DNA of 18,876 nt from Ligaoa zhengdingensis (GTDB lineage Bacteria; Bacillota; Clostridia; Oscillospirales; Ruminococcaceae). Of the stretch, positions 8,582-15,294 are shown in pieces. The stretch lies in NCBI RefSeq assembly GCF_014384885.1, contig NZ_JACRST010000031.1, positions 1-18,876 on the forward strand, in the 5' to 3' direction. The translations under genes were made by a program, and so were the position numbers. Within the stretch, counting starts at the first letter, position 1, and each line of letters opens with the position of its first letter. Under the pieces are notes generated by a model. The model made no database searches and had not been told where the DNA came from. It saw only the letters and a list, made by a program, of their open reading frames with translations.

Positions 8582-9336
8582 TCCGCCCAAAGTATGTTGC
8601 TTCATGCAGCGGAGGCAAAGACAGCGTAGCGACGCTCCTGCTGGCTGCACAGCACAATGAGCCGCTGGACGAGGCAGTTTTCAGCGAAGTCATGTTTGAT
8701 CAGGACACAAGCGGTGAAGTCCCGGAACACCGGGACTTCATCTATGACCGGCTCAAGCCCTTCTGTGAAAAGGAGCTGGGCATCAAGTTCACCATTCTCC
8801 ATGCAGACAAGACCTACGATGACGTGTTCCATCACGTCATCACCCGCGGACCTCATAAGGGCGAGGTTCGCGGTTTTGCGTGGGCCGGGATGTGCGCGGT
8901 CAATCGGGACTGCAAAATCCCGCCAGTCCGCAAGTACAATGCCGCGCTCTCGCCGGACACCGTGAGCTATGTCGGCATCGCGGAGGATGAACCCAAACGC
9001 CTTGTGCGTCTGGACGGCGTGAAGAATGTCAGTCTCCTTGCCAAATACGGCATGACCGAGGCGGATGCCTACAAGCTCTGTCAGGAACACGGTTTGCTTT
9101 CCCCAATCTACGCTCACTGCCGGAGAAACGGCTGCTGGTTCTGTCCCAACGCCAGTGACTCGGAGCTGCTGCACATGGTCACAAAGCACCCGGATATGTT
9201 TGACCGGCTGATTGAATGGGAGAACGAGGATAACATCTTCCATCGTCGGATGACGCGCAGAGAAACCCCGTCTGAGGTAAAGGCTCGTTTACTGAGCAAA
9301 TCCCAGACGGGGTTTTCTTCGCCCAAAGGCAAATAA
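8578..9336 (+). CDS. PAPS-reductase-family PP-loop protein with Fe-S-type cysteines
   Basis: This 252-residue protein begins with the PP-loop motif SGGKDS (residues 11-16), which binds the pyrophosphate of ATP or PAPS in the adenine-nucleotide alpha-hydrolase superfamily. Five cysteines (C106, C112, C181, C186, C189) include CRRNGCWFCP and look like ligands of a [4Fe-4S] cluster, as in APS reductases and DndC-like proteins. A role in sulfate assimilation is unlikely, since no other sulfur gene is present. Relatives occur on phages and conjugative elements, where a nucleic-acid or nucleotide modification is suspected (inference). The start overlaps the topB stop (ATGA), so it is co-translated. 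A terminator-like hairpin (9263-9315) lies within its last 25 codons. Confidence 0.85.
   Translation: MIRPKYVASCSGGKDSVATLLLAAQHNEPLDEAVFSEVMFDQDTSGEVPEHRDFIYDRLKPFCEKELGIKFTILHADKTYDDVFHHVITRGPHKGEVRGFAWAGMCAVNRDCKIPPVRKYNAALSPDTVSYVGIAEDEPKRLVRLDGVKNVSLLAKYGMTEADAYKLCQEHGLLSPIYAHCRRNGCWFCPNASDSELLHMVTKHPDMFDRLIEWENEDNIFHRRMTRRETPSEVKARLLSKSQTGFSSPKGK
9263..9318 (+). terminator. Terminator-like hairpin inside the 3' end of the PP-loop gene
   Basis: A perfect 12-base stem pairs AAACCCCGTCTG (9263-9274) with its complement at 9304-9315, followed by TTTTCTTC. The loop holds a small inner stem GCTC/GAGC (9283-9286 with 9294-9297). It lies within coding sequence, 21 bases before the stop codon, and just ahead of the polyvalent-protein block. 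It may attenuate transcription or protect an mRNA 3' end. Confidence 0.5.
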
Positions 9337-9352
9337 GAAATGGAGGTTTGAG

Positions 9353-11242
9353 ATGGCTGAAAACAAAAATGCACAGCAAGTCCGCGAAATCACGGACAAG
9401 CTGGAACAGGGCATCAAGGAGCTTTTTGAATCCGAGCGGTTCAAGGAATACCTCCGCACAATGTCCAAGTTCTACAACTATTCCTTCAACAACACGCTGC
9501 TCATTGCGATGCAGAAGCCGGAGGCAACCTATGTTGCCGGTTATACCTCGTGGCAGCGCAACTTTGACCGTCAGGTCATGAAGGGCGAAAAGGGCATCAA
9601 GATTCTTGCACCCGCGCCGTACAAGGCGCAGGAAGAGCGTGAGAAGATTGACCCCGCGACGCAGAAACCAGTGATCGGCGCAGATGGGAAGGCTGTCACG
9701 GAGACGGTTGAGGTTCTGCGTCCCGCCTTCAAGGTGGTAAGCGTCTTTGATGTTTCCCAGACGGACGGCAAGGAGCTTCCGGACATCATCGTCGATGAGC
9801 TGAAAGGCACCGTCGAAAACTACGAGGCGTTCTTCGATGCGCTCAGGCAGGAATCTCCCGTCCCTATTTCCTTTGAGGACATTCCGGGCGGTGCAAAGGG
9901 ATTCTTCTCGCCGGTTGAAAGCCGCATTGCCATTCAGGAGGGCATGAGCGAAATCCAGACGGTCAAAACCGCCATTCACGAGATCGCCCACGCAAAGCTC
10001 CACGCCGTCAAGCCGGATGAAAAAGCCGCGCCAGAAGATAAGAAGGATCGGCACACCAAGGAGGTTGAAGCGGAAAGCGTTGCCTACACCGTCTGCCAAC
10101 GGTACGGCATTGAAACCTCGGACTACTCCTTCGGTTACATCGCCGGTTGGTCATCCGGCAAGGAAACCAAGGAACTGAAAAGCTCTCTGGACACCATCCG
10201 CAAGACGGCGGCTGAGATGATCGAGGGCATTGACGCCAAGCTCAAGGTGCTGCTGGCAGAGAAAGCACAGTCCGCAGAGATGGAAGTCGAAGCTCCCGTA
10301 AAGGAAGCTGTTCCGGAGGAAAAGCCGGAAGTCCCCATTTACCGCGAGACGGCGAATTATGCCTATGAAGCCGGTGAGCTGGAGTCATATCGTGCTTCTC
10401 TCGCTGCAAACGTGGAATGCCGCCGTGCGATTGAGGCGGCAATCAGTTCTAACTACGGAGACAATCGGCTGGATGCGGATGCTGCCGTGAAAAGCGTCCT
10501 TGAGCAGTTCTCTCCGGAGCGCGTCCGGTATGTCCTCGCAAACACCATCCAGCAGAAAGACTTTGACGGGCGTATTCCGCAGTCTCTCAAGGAGTGGGCA
10601 AAGAGCGTTGAAGTCTGCCCTGAGAATGCCTCTCGCTTCCTTGTGGATAAACCCAATCCCGGACTGACGGCACTTTTCGTGGATGCGTTCCGTCAGCAGA
10701 CCGAAGCTCAAAAGGGAGTCATGCCTGAGAAAGCAGCGGAAAGAGACCCGGAGGTTGTTGCGTGGGAGAATGATGAGATTACCGCTATTGAGGTAAAAAC
10801 CGTGGAGGTCAAGTCTCCCGTTGCCTCCATGCCGGAGGAAGCAGCGAAAGCACCGAAGGCGCACCGCCTGACCGCCGAAGAGAAGGAAATCAAAGCCGCA
10901 GTCATGGACACGCTCAAGGGGCAAATTGCCTATAACAATGACGGAATGCGGGCTTCCTACCGCGCCTCTAACCACTCCTTCAATCTGCTGGCACGGAACG
11001 GCGTCAGGATTGAGGGCAACACGGTTACGCAGAACGGTGAGCCGCTGTTCAAAATCCATCGCCGTCATGCGGCGCGGAAAACGCAGGGCTGCTACCGTGA
11101 GCTGATGCCGACGCTGGAATATGTCAGGCAGGAGCAGAAACAGGAAAAGCCCTCCATCCGCGATCAGCTCAGGACTGCCGCAAAACAGCAGCCGGAGAAG
11201 AAGTCTCCGGTCAAATCCAAAACGCACGACATGGAATTGTGA
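9353..11242 (+). CDS. ArdC-like antirestriction polyvalent protein (ArdC-N + zincin + DUF3849)
   Basis: This 629-residue multidomain protein is probably cytoplasmic. Residues 1-~120 match the ArdC N-terminal ssDNA-binding domain (FNNTLLIAMQKPEATYVAGY, then GEKGIKILAP). A zinc metallopeptidase-like domain follows with HEIAH (H209, E210, H213) and a likely third ligand in EVEAES (E237-E241). About 327-455 matches DUF3849 (PIYRETANYAYEAGELE). The last 29 residues (S601 onward, SIRDQL to THDMEL) form a basic tail also seen on the next two large proteins. ArdC proteins protect incoming single-stranded DNA from restriction and can enter the recipient with it; that is known for plasmid ArdC and inferred here. 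GGAGG at 9342-9346 fixes the start. It is 16 bases downstream of the PP-loop gene. Confidence 0.85.
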   Translation: MAENKNAQQVREITDKLEQGIKELFESERFKEYLRTMSKFYNYSFNNTLLIAMQKPEATYVAGYTSWQRNFDRQVMKGEKGIKILAPAPYKAQEEREKIDPATQKPVIGADGKAVTETVEVLRPAFKVVSVFDVSQTDGKELPDIIVDELKGTVENYEAFFDALRQESPVPISFEDIPGGAKGFFSPVESRIAIQEGMSEIQTVKTAIHEIAHAKLHAVKPDEKAAPEDKKDRHTKEVEAESVAYTVCQRYGIETSDYSFGYIAGWSSGKETKELKSSLDTIRKTAAEMIEGIDAKLKVLLAEKAQSAEMEVEAPVKEAVPEEKPEVPIYRETANYAYEAGELESYRASLAANVECRRAIEAAISSNYGDNRLDADAAVKSVLEQFSPERVRYVLANTIQQKDFDGRIPQSLKEWAKSVEVCPENASRFLVDKPNPGLTALFVDAFRQQTEAQKGVMPEKAAERDPEVVAWENDEITAIEVKTVEVKSPVASMPEEAAKAPKAHRLTAEEKEIKAAVMDTLKGQIAYNNDGMRASYRASNHSFNLLARNGVRIEGNTVTQNGEPLFKIHRRHAARKTQGCYRELMPTLEYVRQEQKQEKPSIRDQLRTAAKQQPEKKSPVKSKTHDMEL

Positions 11243-11254
11243 GAAAGGAGACGC

Positions 11255-12448
11255 ATGAAGAAATACACAGACGTTGACATCGTTGCGGAGCTGCAGAAGC
11301 TCGTGGACAGTCATGTAGACAGCTACAAGGAAGACTTCGACATCGACAAGCGCATCATCCGCCGCGCTGCCGAAAGTCCGAATCCCGAAGAGAAACCGCT
11401 GATGTGGTTCTGCCGCCCGCATGGAACACACTGCCTCAATGAAAATCAGGTCTTTATTCAGGGAACGCGAGATCACAACACCTTCCGTTTTTATGCGGAG
11501 CAGACCTACGACGAGTGCATTGCCCGCGTCATCATCCCGAAAACCGTCAAGCGCGGCAAGGTGTTCGGGGATGTCTTTGAGATCAACTACCGTGAACAGG
11601 CTGCAAATGTGGCGCAGAACTCGGTTGCGCCGGATCATGACCGGCTGACCTTCGCAGATGGCTTTGTGCTGGATGCACCCTGCCGCAGCAGCTTCGATGC
11701 AGCAATGGCTCTCGTCGGAGAGCATGGCGGCGTACAAGCCCACCAGACGCTCCCGAAGGATGCTGAGGCTCTGGCAGAAGTGTTGACCAAACAGAAAAGC
11801 CGCCGTGACAGACTGCCGGAGGCAGAAAGGACAGAGGCGCTTTCGCCTCTGCCCGTCGCAGAACTCCGCAAGTACGAAGCGGTCAAAAAGGCGCATCCCG
11901 ACGCGCTGGTTTGCTTTGCTCAAAACGGCTATTTTGAGCTGTACGGCAAGGATGCTGAAAAAGCCGCGCCGCTTCTCGGCACAAAGCTCCTTGAGAAGAA
12001 GGTACGCGGCAAGCCCTCCATGCCGGTGACTGGCTTCCGTGAAGCCGCGTGGGTAGCCGGTTCTCACAAGCTCTGGAAGTCCGGGGCGGATGTCTTTCTC
12101 AGCAAGGACGGCGAGACCTTCAAGGAACTCAAAGCCGCAGATTACATTCCTGTCGGCGCGACGCTGAATGTGGACGGCATCAAGTGCAGAATCGAAGCGG
12201 TTGATTTTGCCGCCGATGAAGTCCGACTGACCAACATTGAGGACAAGAACCGCCCCATTCGCTTTTCTGAGAGCATCCAGTATGTCCGTTCGTATGTGGA
12301 GGATGCCGGAACTGCCATCTACGACACCATCCCGAAGAAGCTCACTGCCCGTGAATCCATCCGCGACAAGCTGAAATCCACGCAGAAAGCACAGCCGCCC
12401 CACACACCGAAACCGCAGAAATCGAAAGGAAAGGATATGGAACTCTGA
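11255..12448 (+). CDS. Polyvalent-type element protein with a possible MutS-I-like domain
   Basis: This 397-residue protein has no membrane segment. The N-terminal half (about 40-150) has conserved-looking features such as WFCRPHGTHCL and FRFYAEQTYDE that I associate with transfer-operon polyvalent proteins but cannot name. Residues about 206-286 (DALVCFAQNGYFELYGKDAE, then LLGTKL, then a VTGF/AGSHKLWKSGADVFLS end) resemble the mismatch-recognition domain I of MutS. The C-terminal 30 residues (from S368, SIRDKL to KGKDMEL) repeat the tail of the preceding ArdC-like protein. AAAGGAG ends 6 bases before the ATG, and the gene starts 12 bases after the previous stop. A role in shielding or handling transferred DNA is inference. 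Confidence 0.8.
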   Translation: MKKYTDVDIVAELQKLVDSHVDSYKEDFDIDKRIIRRAAESPNPEEKPLMWFCRPHGTHCLNENQVFIQGTRDHNTFRFYAEQTYDECIARVIIPKTVKRGKVFGDVFEINYREQAANVAQNSVAPDHDRLTFADGFVLDAPCRSSFDAAMALVGEHGGVQAHQTLPKDAEALAEVLTKQKSRRDRLPEAERTEALSPLPVAELRKYEAVKKAHPDALVCFAQNGYFELYGKDAEKAAPLLGTKLLEKKVRGKPSMPVTGFREAAWVAGSHKLWKSGADVFLSKDGETFKELKAADYIPVGATLNVDGIKCRIEAVDFAADEVRLTNIEDKNRPIRFSESIQYVRSYVEDAGTAIYDTIPKKLTARESIRDKLKSTQKAQPPHTPKPQKSKGKDMEL

Positions 12449-12449
12449 T

Positions 12450-12665
12450 ATGAAAAACTTTACCGTGGAAGAATCCAACCTGATGTGCTGCTTCAACACG
12501 TCCAGCCGGAAGCGGCTGATCGACGATATGAATGGCGTCACCCTGAACGACATGGACGGCGAGATCGCAGAGCTGATGTATAAGACCATCCGGAAGCTCG
12601 AAGCCATGACGGACACGGAGTTTGAGGAACTGTATATCATGCCGGACGGCATGGTGGATGACTGA
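12450..12665 (+). CDS. TTRAP-like putative transposon-transfer assisting protein
   Basis: This is a 71-residue acidic protein. The pattern NFTVEESNLMCCFNTSSRKR, followed by LMYKTIRKLEAMTDTEFEEL, matches small 'transposon-transfer assisting' proteins found in clostridial conjugative elements (family from memory). It is probably an all-helical cytoplasmic protein. Its start lies one base after the preceding stop (TGATATGA). The nearest Shine-Dalgarno-like sequence (GGAAAGGA, 12427-12434) is rather far away, so translation is likely coupled to the upstream gene. The biochemical role is not established. Confidence 0.8.
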   Translation: MKNFTVEESNLMCCFNTSSRKRLIDDMNGVTLNDMDGEIAELMYKTIRKLEAMTDTEFEELYIMPDGMVDD

Positions 12666-12672
12666 AAGGAGG
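12665..12672 (+). promoter_or_regulatory. Ribosome-binding site fixing the ArdA-fusion start
   Basis: AAAGGAGG directly precedes an ATG at 12673 (no spacer, unusable) and lies 6 bases before the ATG at 12679, which is therefore taken as the start. The open frame upstream (to 12622) overlaps the TTRAP gene and is not expected to be translated. Confidence 0.8.
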
Positions 12673-12678
12673 ATGCCT

Positions 12679-14451
12679 ATGCCCGTATTAGACGGTAATT
12701 TTGAAGCCTTTGTCACAAACCTCGGCAAGTACAACGAGGGTATGCTGGTCGGTGAGTGGGTGAAGCTCCCCACCACCGAAGAAGAGATGCAGAAGGTCTT
12801 TGAGCGCATCGGGATCGGCAAGCAGGATGAGTTCGGTCAGCCCTACGAAGAGTGGTTTATCACCGACTACGAATGTCCGATCTACGGCGTCCAGAAGATG
12901 CTTGGTGAATACGAGAGCCTTGATAAGCTCAACTATCTCGCCGCCTTGATTGACGAGCTTTCCCTGCGCGATCAGGAAAAGCTCGTTGCCGTTATGGAGG
13001 CTGGCTGCGATGAGGTCAGCGACATCGACGATCTCATCAACCTGACATTCAATCTGGACTGCTACGACATCATGCCCGGTATCAACGACGAATCCGGCCT
13101 CGGCTACTATTACGCCCACGAAGCCGGTATTTACTCCGAAAAGGATCTCGGTCCTCTGGCAAATTACATCGACTATGAACGCTATGGGCGCGACATTGCG
13201 ATGGATGAGCAGGGACGCTTCACCGATGAGGGCTATGTCCGTGTCGCAAGCGAGAGGTGGGACAGGCAGTTTGACGGTGAGCTTGACGATATTCCCGACG
13301 AATACCGGATTACCGGCTCAGGTGAAGCCGCCGAGCATGACAGCACCATCGCGGTTCTTATCGTCGAGCCGGGAAAGGAGCCTTATGTGAAGGAGATTGA
13401 CTCCGGGCTGGAGTCCTTGCAGCATGAGGTCGGCGGCTACATCGAGGCAATTTATCCCTACGAAGACCCGGTTGCCTTAGTCTGCAACGAGGAAGGCAAG
13501 CTGGAAGGTCTGCCCCTGAACCGCGCTCTGCGTGATGAGGACGGTGACATCTACGACGTTGTTGCCGGAACATTCATGGTAGTCGGCTTGACGGATGACA
13601 GCTTCGGCTCTCTGACCGTAGAGCAGATGCAAAAGTTCTCTGACCACTTCAAAGTTCCGGAGCAGTTTGTCAAGCTGGGCGATAAGATTGTAGCGATTCC
13701 CATAATCTCGAAGGAACAGCAGAAGCAGGAGAGCGTTGAGCAGAAGGACTTTGAGATGAATGCCGACACCTCCGGTCTGACGGTTGCCGGTCACATCGGG
13801 ACGTGGCACACCATTGACCGGCACGAAGTCGGCGGTCACAGCTTTTACCTTATGGAGCATGACACCTACGGCGATGAGGCGGCTTGCATCATCGTCGATG
13901 AGCGCGGCAAGCTCGTCCTTGATGATGTTTACAACGGCTTCGACGATGACACGCTCCGCCTTCTCGACCTTGAGGTCAAGGAAGTGCCGGAAATGCCCGA
14001 TCCTTCGCTCTCCGTTCAGGATATGAAGGACTACGGCTACGCATGGGCTGGCGTTCTTCCCGCCGGTCAGGAGGCGGCTGAGAAGGCTTTGGAGAAGGGC
14101 TGCGAGGTTTACCGTCTTTATTCCGATAACACCGAGGGCTTGTGCGTAGATGCCAAAGAGATTGCCGATCATGCGGCAAAGGGCGGAATGCTCGGTATCA
14201 GCAAGGAAAGCTGGATGGCGGCACTTGAGAAGGAAAACTACCTCAAGGCAGCGGAGATGTCGATGGAGGATGACTACGGCATGATTGACGGGATCATCAA
14301 CAACGGTCCGAAGGAAGACAAGACCGCAGAGGTCAAAGCTCCCGAAACCGGCGAAAAGTCCTCCATCATGGACAGGCTCAAGTCCGCAAAGGCTGAAAAG
14401 CAGAAGGAATGCTGCCCTCCCAAAAAGCACAAAGGAGAGATTGAGCTGTGA
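12679..14451 (+). CDS. ArdA-DUF3846 multidomain antirestriction protein
   Basis: This 590-residue fusion, much longer than stand-alone ArdA (about 165 residues), opens with an ArdA domain at residues 1-~165 (FEAFVTNLGKYNEGMLVGEW, then FITDYECPI, then LNYLAALI). ArdA is an acidic DNA mimic that blocks type I restriction enzymes. DUF3846 follows at about 222-335 (IAVLIVEPGKEPYVKEI, then NEEGKLEGLPLNR). A polyvalent-type domain comes at about 369-440 (GHIGTWHTIDRHEVGGHSFY). A DUF4316-like C-terminal part follows (YAWAGVLPAG at ~452, then AAEMSMEDDYGMIDGIINNG). The last 29 residues (S562 onward, SIMDRL to KGEIEL) match the tails of the two preceding large proteins. It follows TTRAP by 13 bases. 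The domain names after ArdA and DUF3846 are less certain. Confidence 0.87.
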   Translation: MPVLDGNFEAFVTNLGKYNEGMLVGEWVKLPTTEEEMQKVFERIGIGKQDEFGQPYEEWFITDYECPIYGVQKMLGEYESLDKLNYLAALIDELSLRDQEKLVAVMEAGCDEVSDIDDLINLTFNLDCYDIMPGINDESGLGYYYAHEAGIYSEKDLGPLANYIDYERYGRDIAMDEQGRFTDEGYVRVASERWDRQFDGELDDIPDEYRITGSGEAAEHDSTIAVLIVEPGKEPYVKEIDSGLESLQHEVGGYIEAIYPYEDPVALVCNEEGKLEGLPLNRALRDEDGDIYDVVAGTFMVVGLTDDSFGSLTVEQMQKFSDHFKVPEQFVKLGDKIVAIPIISKEQQKQESVEQKDFEMNADTSGLTVAGHIGTWHTIDRHEVGGHSFYLMEHDTYGDEAACIIVDERGKLVLDDVYNGFDDDTLRLLDLEVKEVPEMPDPSLSVQDMKDYGYAWAGVLPAGQEAAEKALEKGCEVYRLYSDNTEGLCVDAKEIADHAAKGGMLGISKESWMAALEKENYLKAAEMSMEDDYGMIDGIINNGPKEDKTAEVKAPETGEKSSIMDRLKSAKAEKQKECCPPKKHKGEIEL

Positions 14452-14669
14452 GCAGAAGTAAGAAATGGCGGCAGGAGTGGTCGTTCTTCATCGGAGACAG
14501 CGGACGCCGGAGATATAATCGTTTCTGCGTCCGCTGCGTCCATAGCTGCAAGCAGAGCTTCCGCGTGGATCTCATCGCCTGTCCGCACTTCTCCCGCAAG
14601 GCATCGCAATGTAGACAGTTAGGGGTCGAAAAAGCCTGTGATTGCAAGCCTCAGAGCGGCGCAAATTGA
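14448..14669 (+). CDS. Small cysteine-rich basic protein, last gene of the transfer operon
   Basis: This 73-residue protein starts at a GTG that overlaps the previous stop (GTGA), with AAGGAG 10 bases upstream. The N-terminal half (SKKWRQEWSFFIGD, then RRRYNRFCVRCVHSCKQSFR) looks like a genuine small zinc-binding or nucleic-acid-binding protein with C27, C30, C34 and C45. From about residue 50 the sequence (SRKASQCRQLGVEK onward, with C55, C64, C66) looks less protein-like, so the original C-terminus may have been lost or extended at a junction. I recall similar small proteins at this place in related elements but cannot name a family. Function unknown. Confidence 0.6.
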   Translation: MSRSKKWRQEWSFFIGDSGRRRYNRFCVRCVHSCKQSFRVDLIACPHFSRKASQCRQLGVEKACDCKPQSGAN

Positions 14670-14764
14670 CCAGCCTAAGTGATTGTATTCCCTGCGCAGT
14701 TTCTTCTTTAGCGCGGAAATAAGTGTCGATTTCGGCACTTGTTTGAATGCCCGGAAAACGAACC
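14670..14764. other. Intergenic stretch with a small hairpin
   Basis: This is the gap between the end of the transfer operon and its terminator. It holds an 8-base hairpin, AAGTGTCG (14721-14728) with CGGCACTT (14733-14740), around an ATTT loop. On the - strand the frame of the XRE gene stays open through it (see findings), but no start codon or ribosome site supports a gene. Confidence 0.4.
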
Positions 14765-14815
14765 AAGAGCCTCTGTCGATGCCCGTTTTGGGTGTCGGCA
14801 GAGGCTCTTTTTTTT
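14765..14815 (+). terminator. Strong rho-independent terminator of the transfer operon
   Basis: The stem AAGAGCCTCTG (14765-14775) pairs with 14799-14809 and continues through an inner stem (with G-U pairs) to a GTTTT loop, about 20 base pairs in all, followed by eight T. It ends transcription from the + strand operon. On the other strand the downstream tract (TTGGTTCGTTTTC) is moderately T-rich, so it could also serve the convergent XRE gene, whose stop codon lies at the T-run. Confidence 0.9.
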
Positions 14816-15143
14816 ACGACATATTCAAAATAGCGGACAGCAGCTCTTGAACCTGTTGCCGGTATTCCGGCTTTATATCCGAAATACGTCTGGCAAGCGC
14901 AAGGGCTTCCGCTTCTGGCTCGTCAGTCCCAAAGATAATTCGGTCCGCACTGATGCCGAGCAAACGGCAAAGGCGCTGCAAGGCTTCAAGAGAGATACCG
15001 GAAGCACCACGCTCAATAGCACTCAGGTGATTCGGCGTCATGCCAAGCATTTCTGAGAGCGTGTCCTGCGTATAGCCCGCCTGTTCTCTTGCCACTTGAA
15101 TATTGCCGCCGATTTCAATATTGATGTCCTTCTTCTCTCGCAT
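14814..15143 (-). CDS. XRE-family helix-turn-helix repressor
   Basis: This 109-residue protein has an HTH_3 domain at about residues 11-70 (GGNIQVAREQAGYTQDTLSE, then MTPNHLSAIERGASGISLEALQRL, then LGISADRIIF). It resembles the repressors that control conjugative elements and phages. The start at 15143 is chosen because AAAGGTGGTGAGG lies just upstream of that ATG; a longer version reaching 15194 would extend through the promoter region. It is divergent from the SLOG gene, and a shared control region carries an inverted repeat, so autoregulation and control of the SLOG gene are likely. Its stop codon abuts the terminator of the convergent transfer operon. Confidence 0.9.
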   Translation of the reverse strand: MREKKDINIEIGGNIQVAREQAGYTQDTLSEMLGMTPNHLSAIERGASGISLEALQRLCRLLGISADRIIFGTDEPEAEALALARRISDIKPEYRQQVQELLSAILNMS

Positions 15144-15165
15144 AGCCTCACCACCTTTGCATTTA

Positions 15166-15201
15166 GTGTACCTAACGGCGGTGTCATTATCCACGGTACA
15201 C
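15166..15201. promoter_or_regulatory. Inverted repeat, candidate XRE operator over an XRE promoter -10
   Basis: GTGTACC (15166-15172) and GGTACAC (15195-15201) are exact inverted repeats with a 22-base spacer. On the - strand a GATAAT -10-like hexamer (15191-15186) lies in the spacer, 43 bases before the XRE start codon; no clear -35 is seen. A repressor bound here would cover the XRE promoter and sit about 30 bases upstream of the SLOG promoter. Confidence 0.5.
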
Positions 15202-15229
15202 CATCGTTGATTTTACTAACGACAATGCG

Positions 15230-15258
15230 TTGACTGTCCGTGATGAGGGTGATAGAAT
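15230..15258 (+). promoter_or_regulatory. Sigma-70/SigA promoter for the SLOG gene
   Basis: TTGACT (15230-15235) and TAGAAT (15253-15258) are separated by exactly 17 bases. Transcription would begin near 15265, about 30 bases before the ATG of the SLOG gene at 15295. This is the best promoter match in the window. Confidence 0.8.
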
Positions 15259-15294
15259 GGAGTTACCTACCAAAAGAGTGAAAGAAGGGGTGTC

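Noticed and set aside
6518..10099. A series of long - strand open frames (6518-7381, 7385-8650, 8602-9243, 9179-10099)
   Set aside because: All are mirror images of topB, the PP-loop gene and the ArdC-like gene; their compositions are not protein-like and no ribosome sites fit.
11832..11851. Perfect 8-base hairpin CAGAGGCG/CGCCTCTG within the 397-residue protein gene
   Set aside because: It lacks a T-run, lies in an interdomain linker, and could arise by chance; not strong enough to call a terminator or regulatory site.
10385..12652. A 755-codon - strand open frame opposite the ArdC-like and following genes
   Set aside because: It spans two well-supported + strand genes and their junction, has no recognisable motif, and is explained by the same codon bias.
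12622..12678. Upstream extension of the ArdA fusion start
   Set aside because: It overlaps the TTRAP gene and lacks a ribosome site, while AAAGGAGG is ideally spaced for the ATG at 12679.
13477..14430. A 317-codon - strand open frame opposite the ArdA fusion
   Set aside because: The ArdA and DUF3846 motifs on the + strand are unambiguous; the antisense frame has no motif.
15144..15194. Longer N-terminus for the XRE repressor
   Set aside because: It would run through the inverted repeat and promoter-like hexamer, and the good ribosome site precedes the ATG at 15143.
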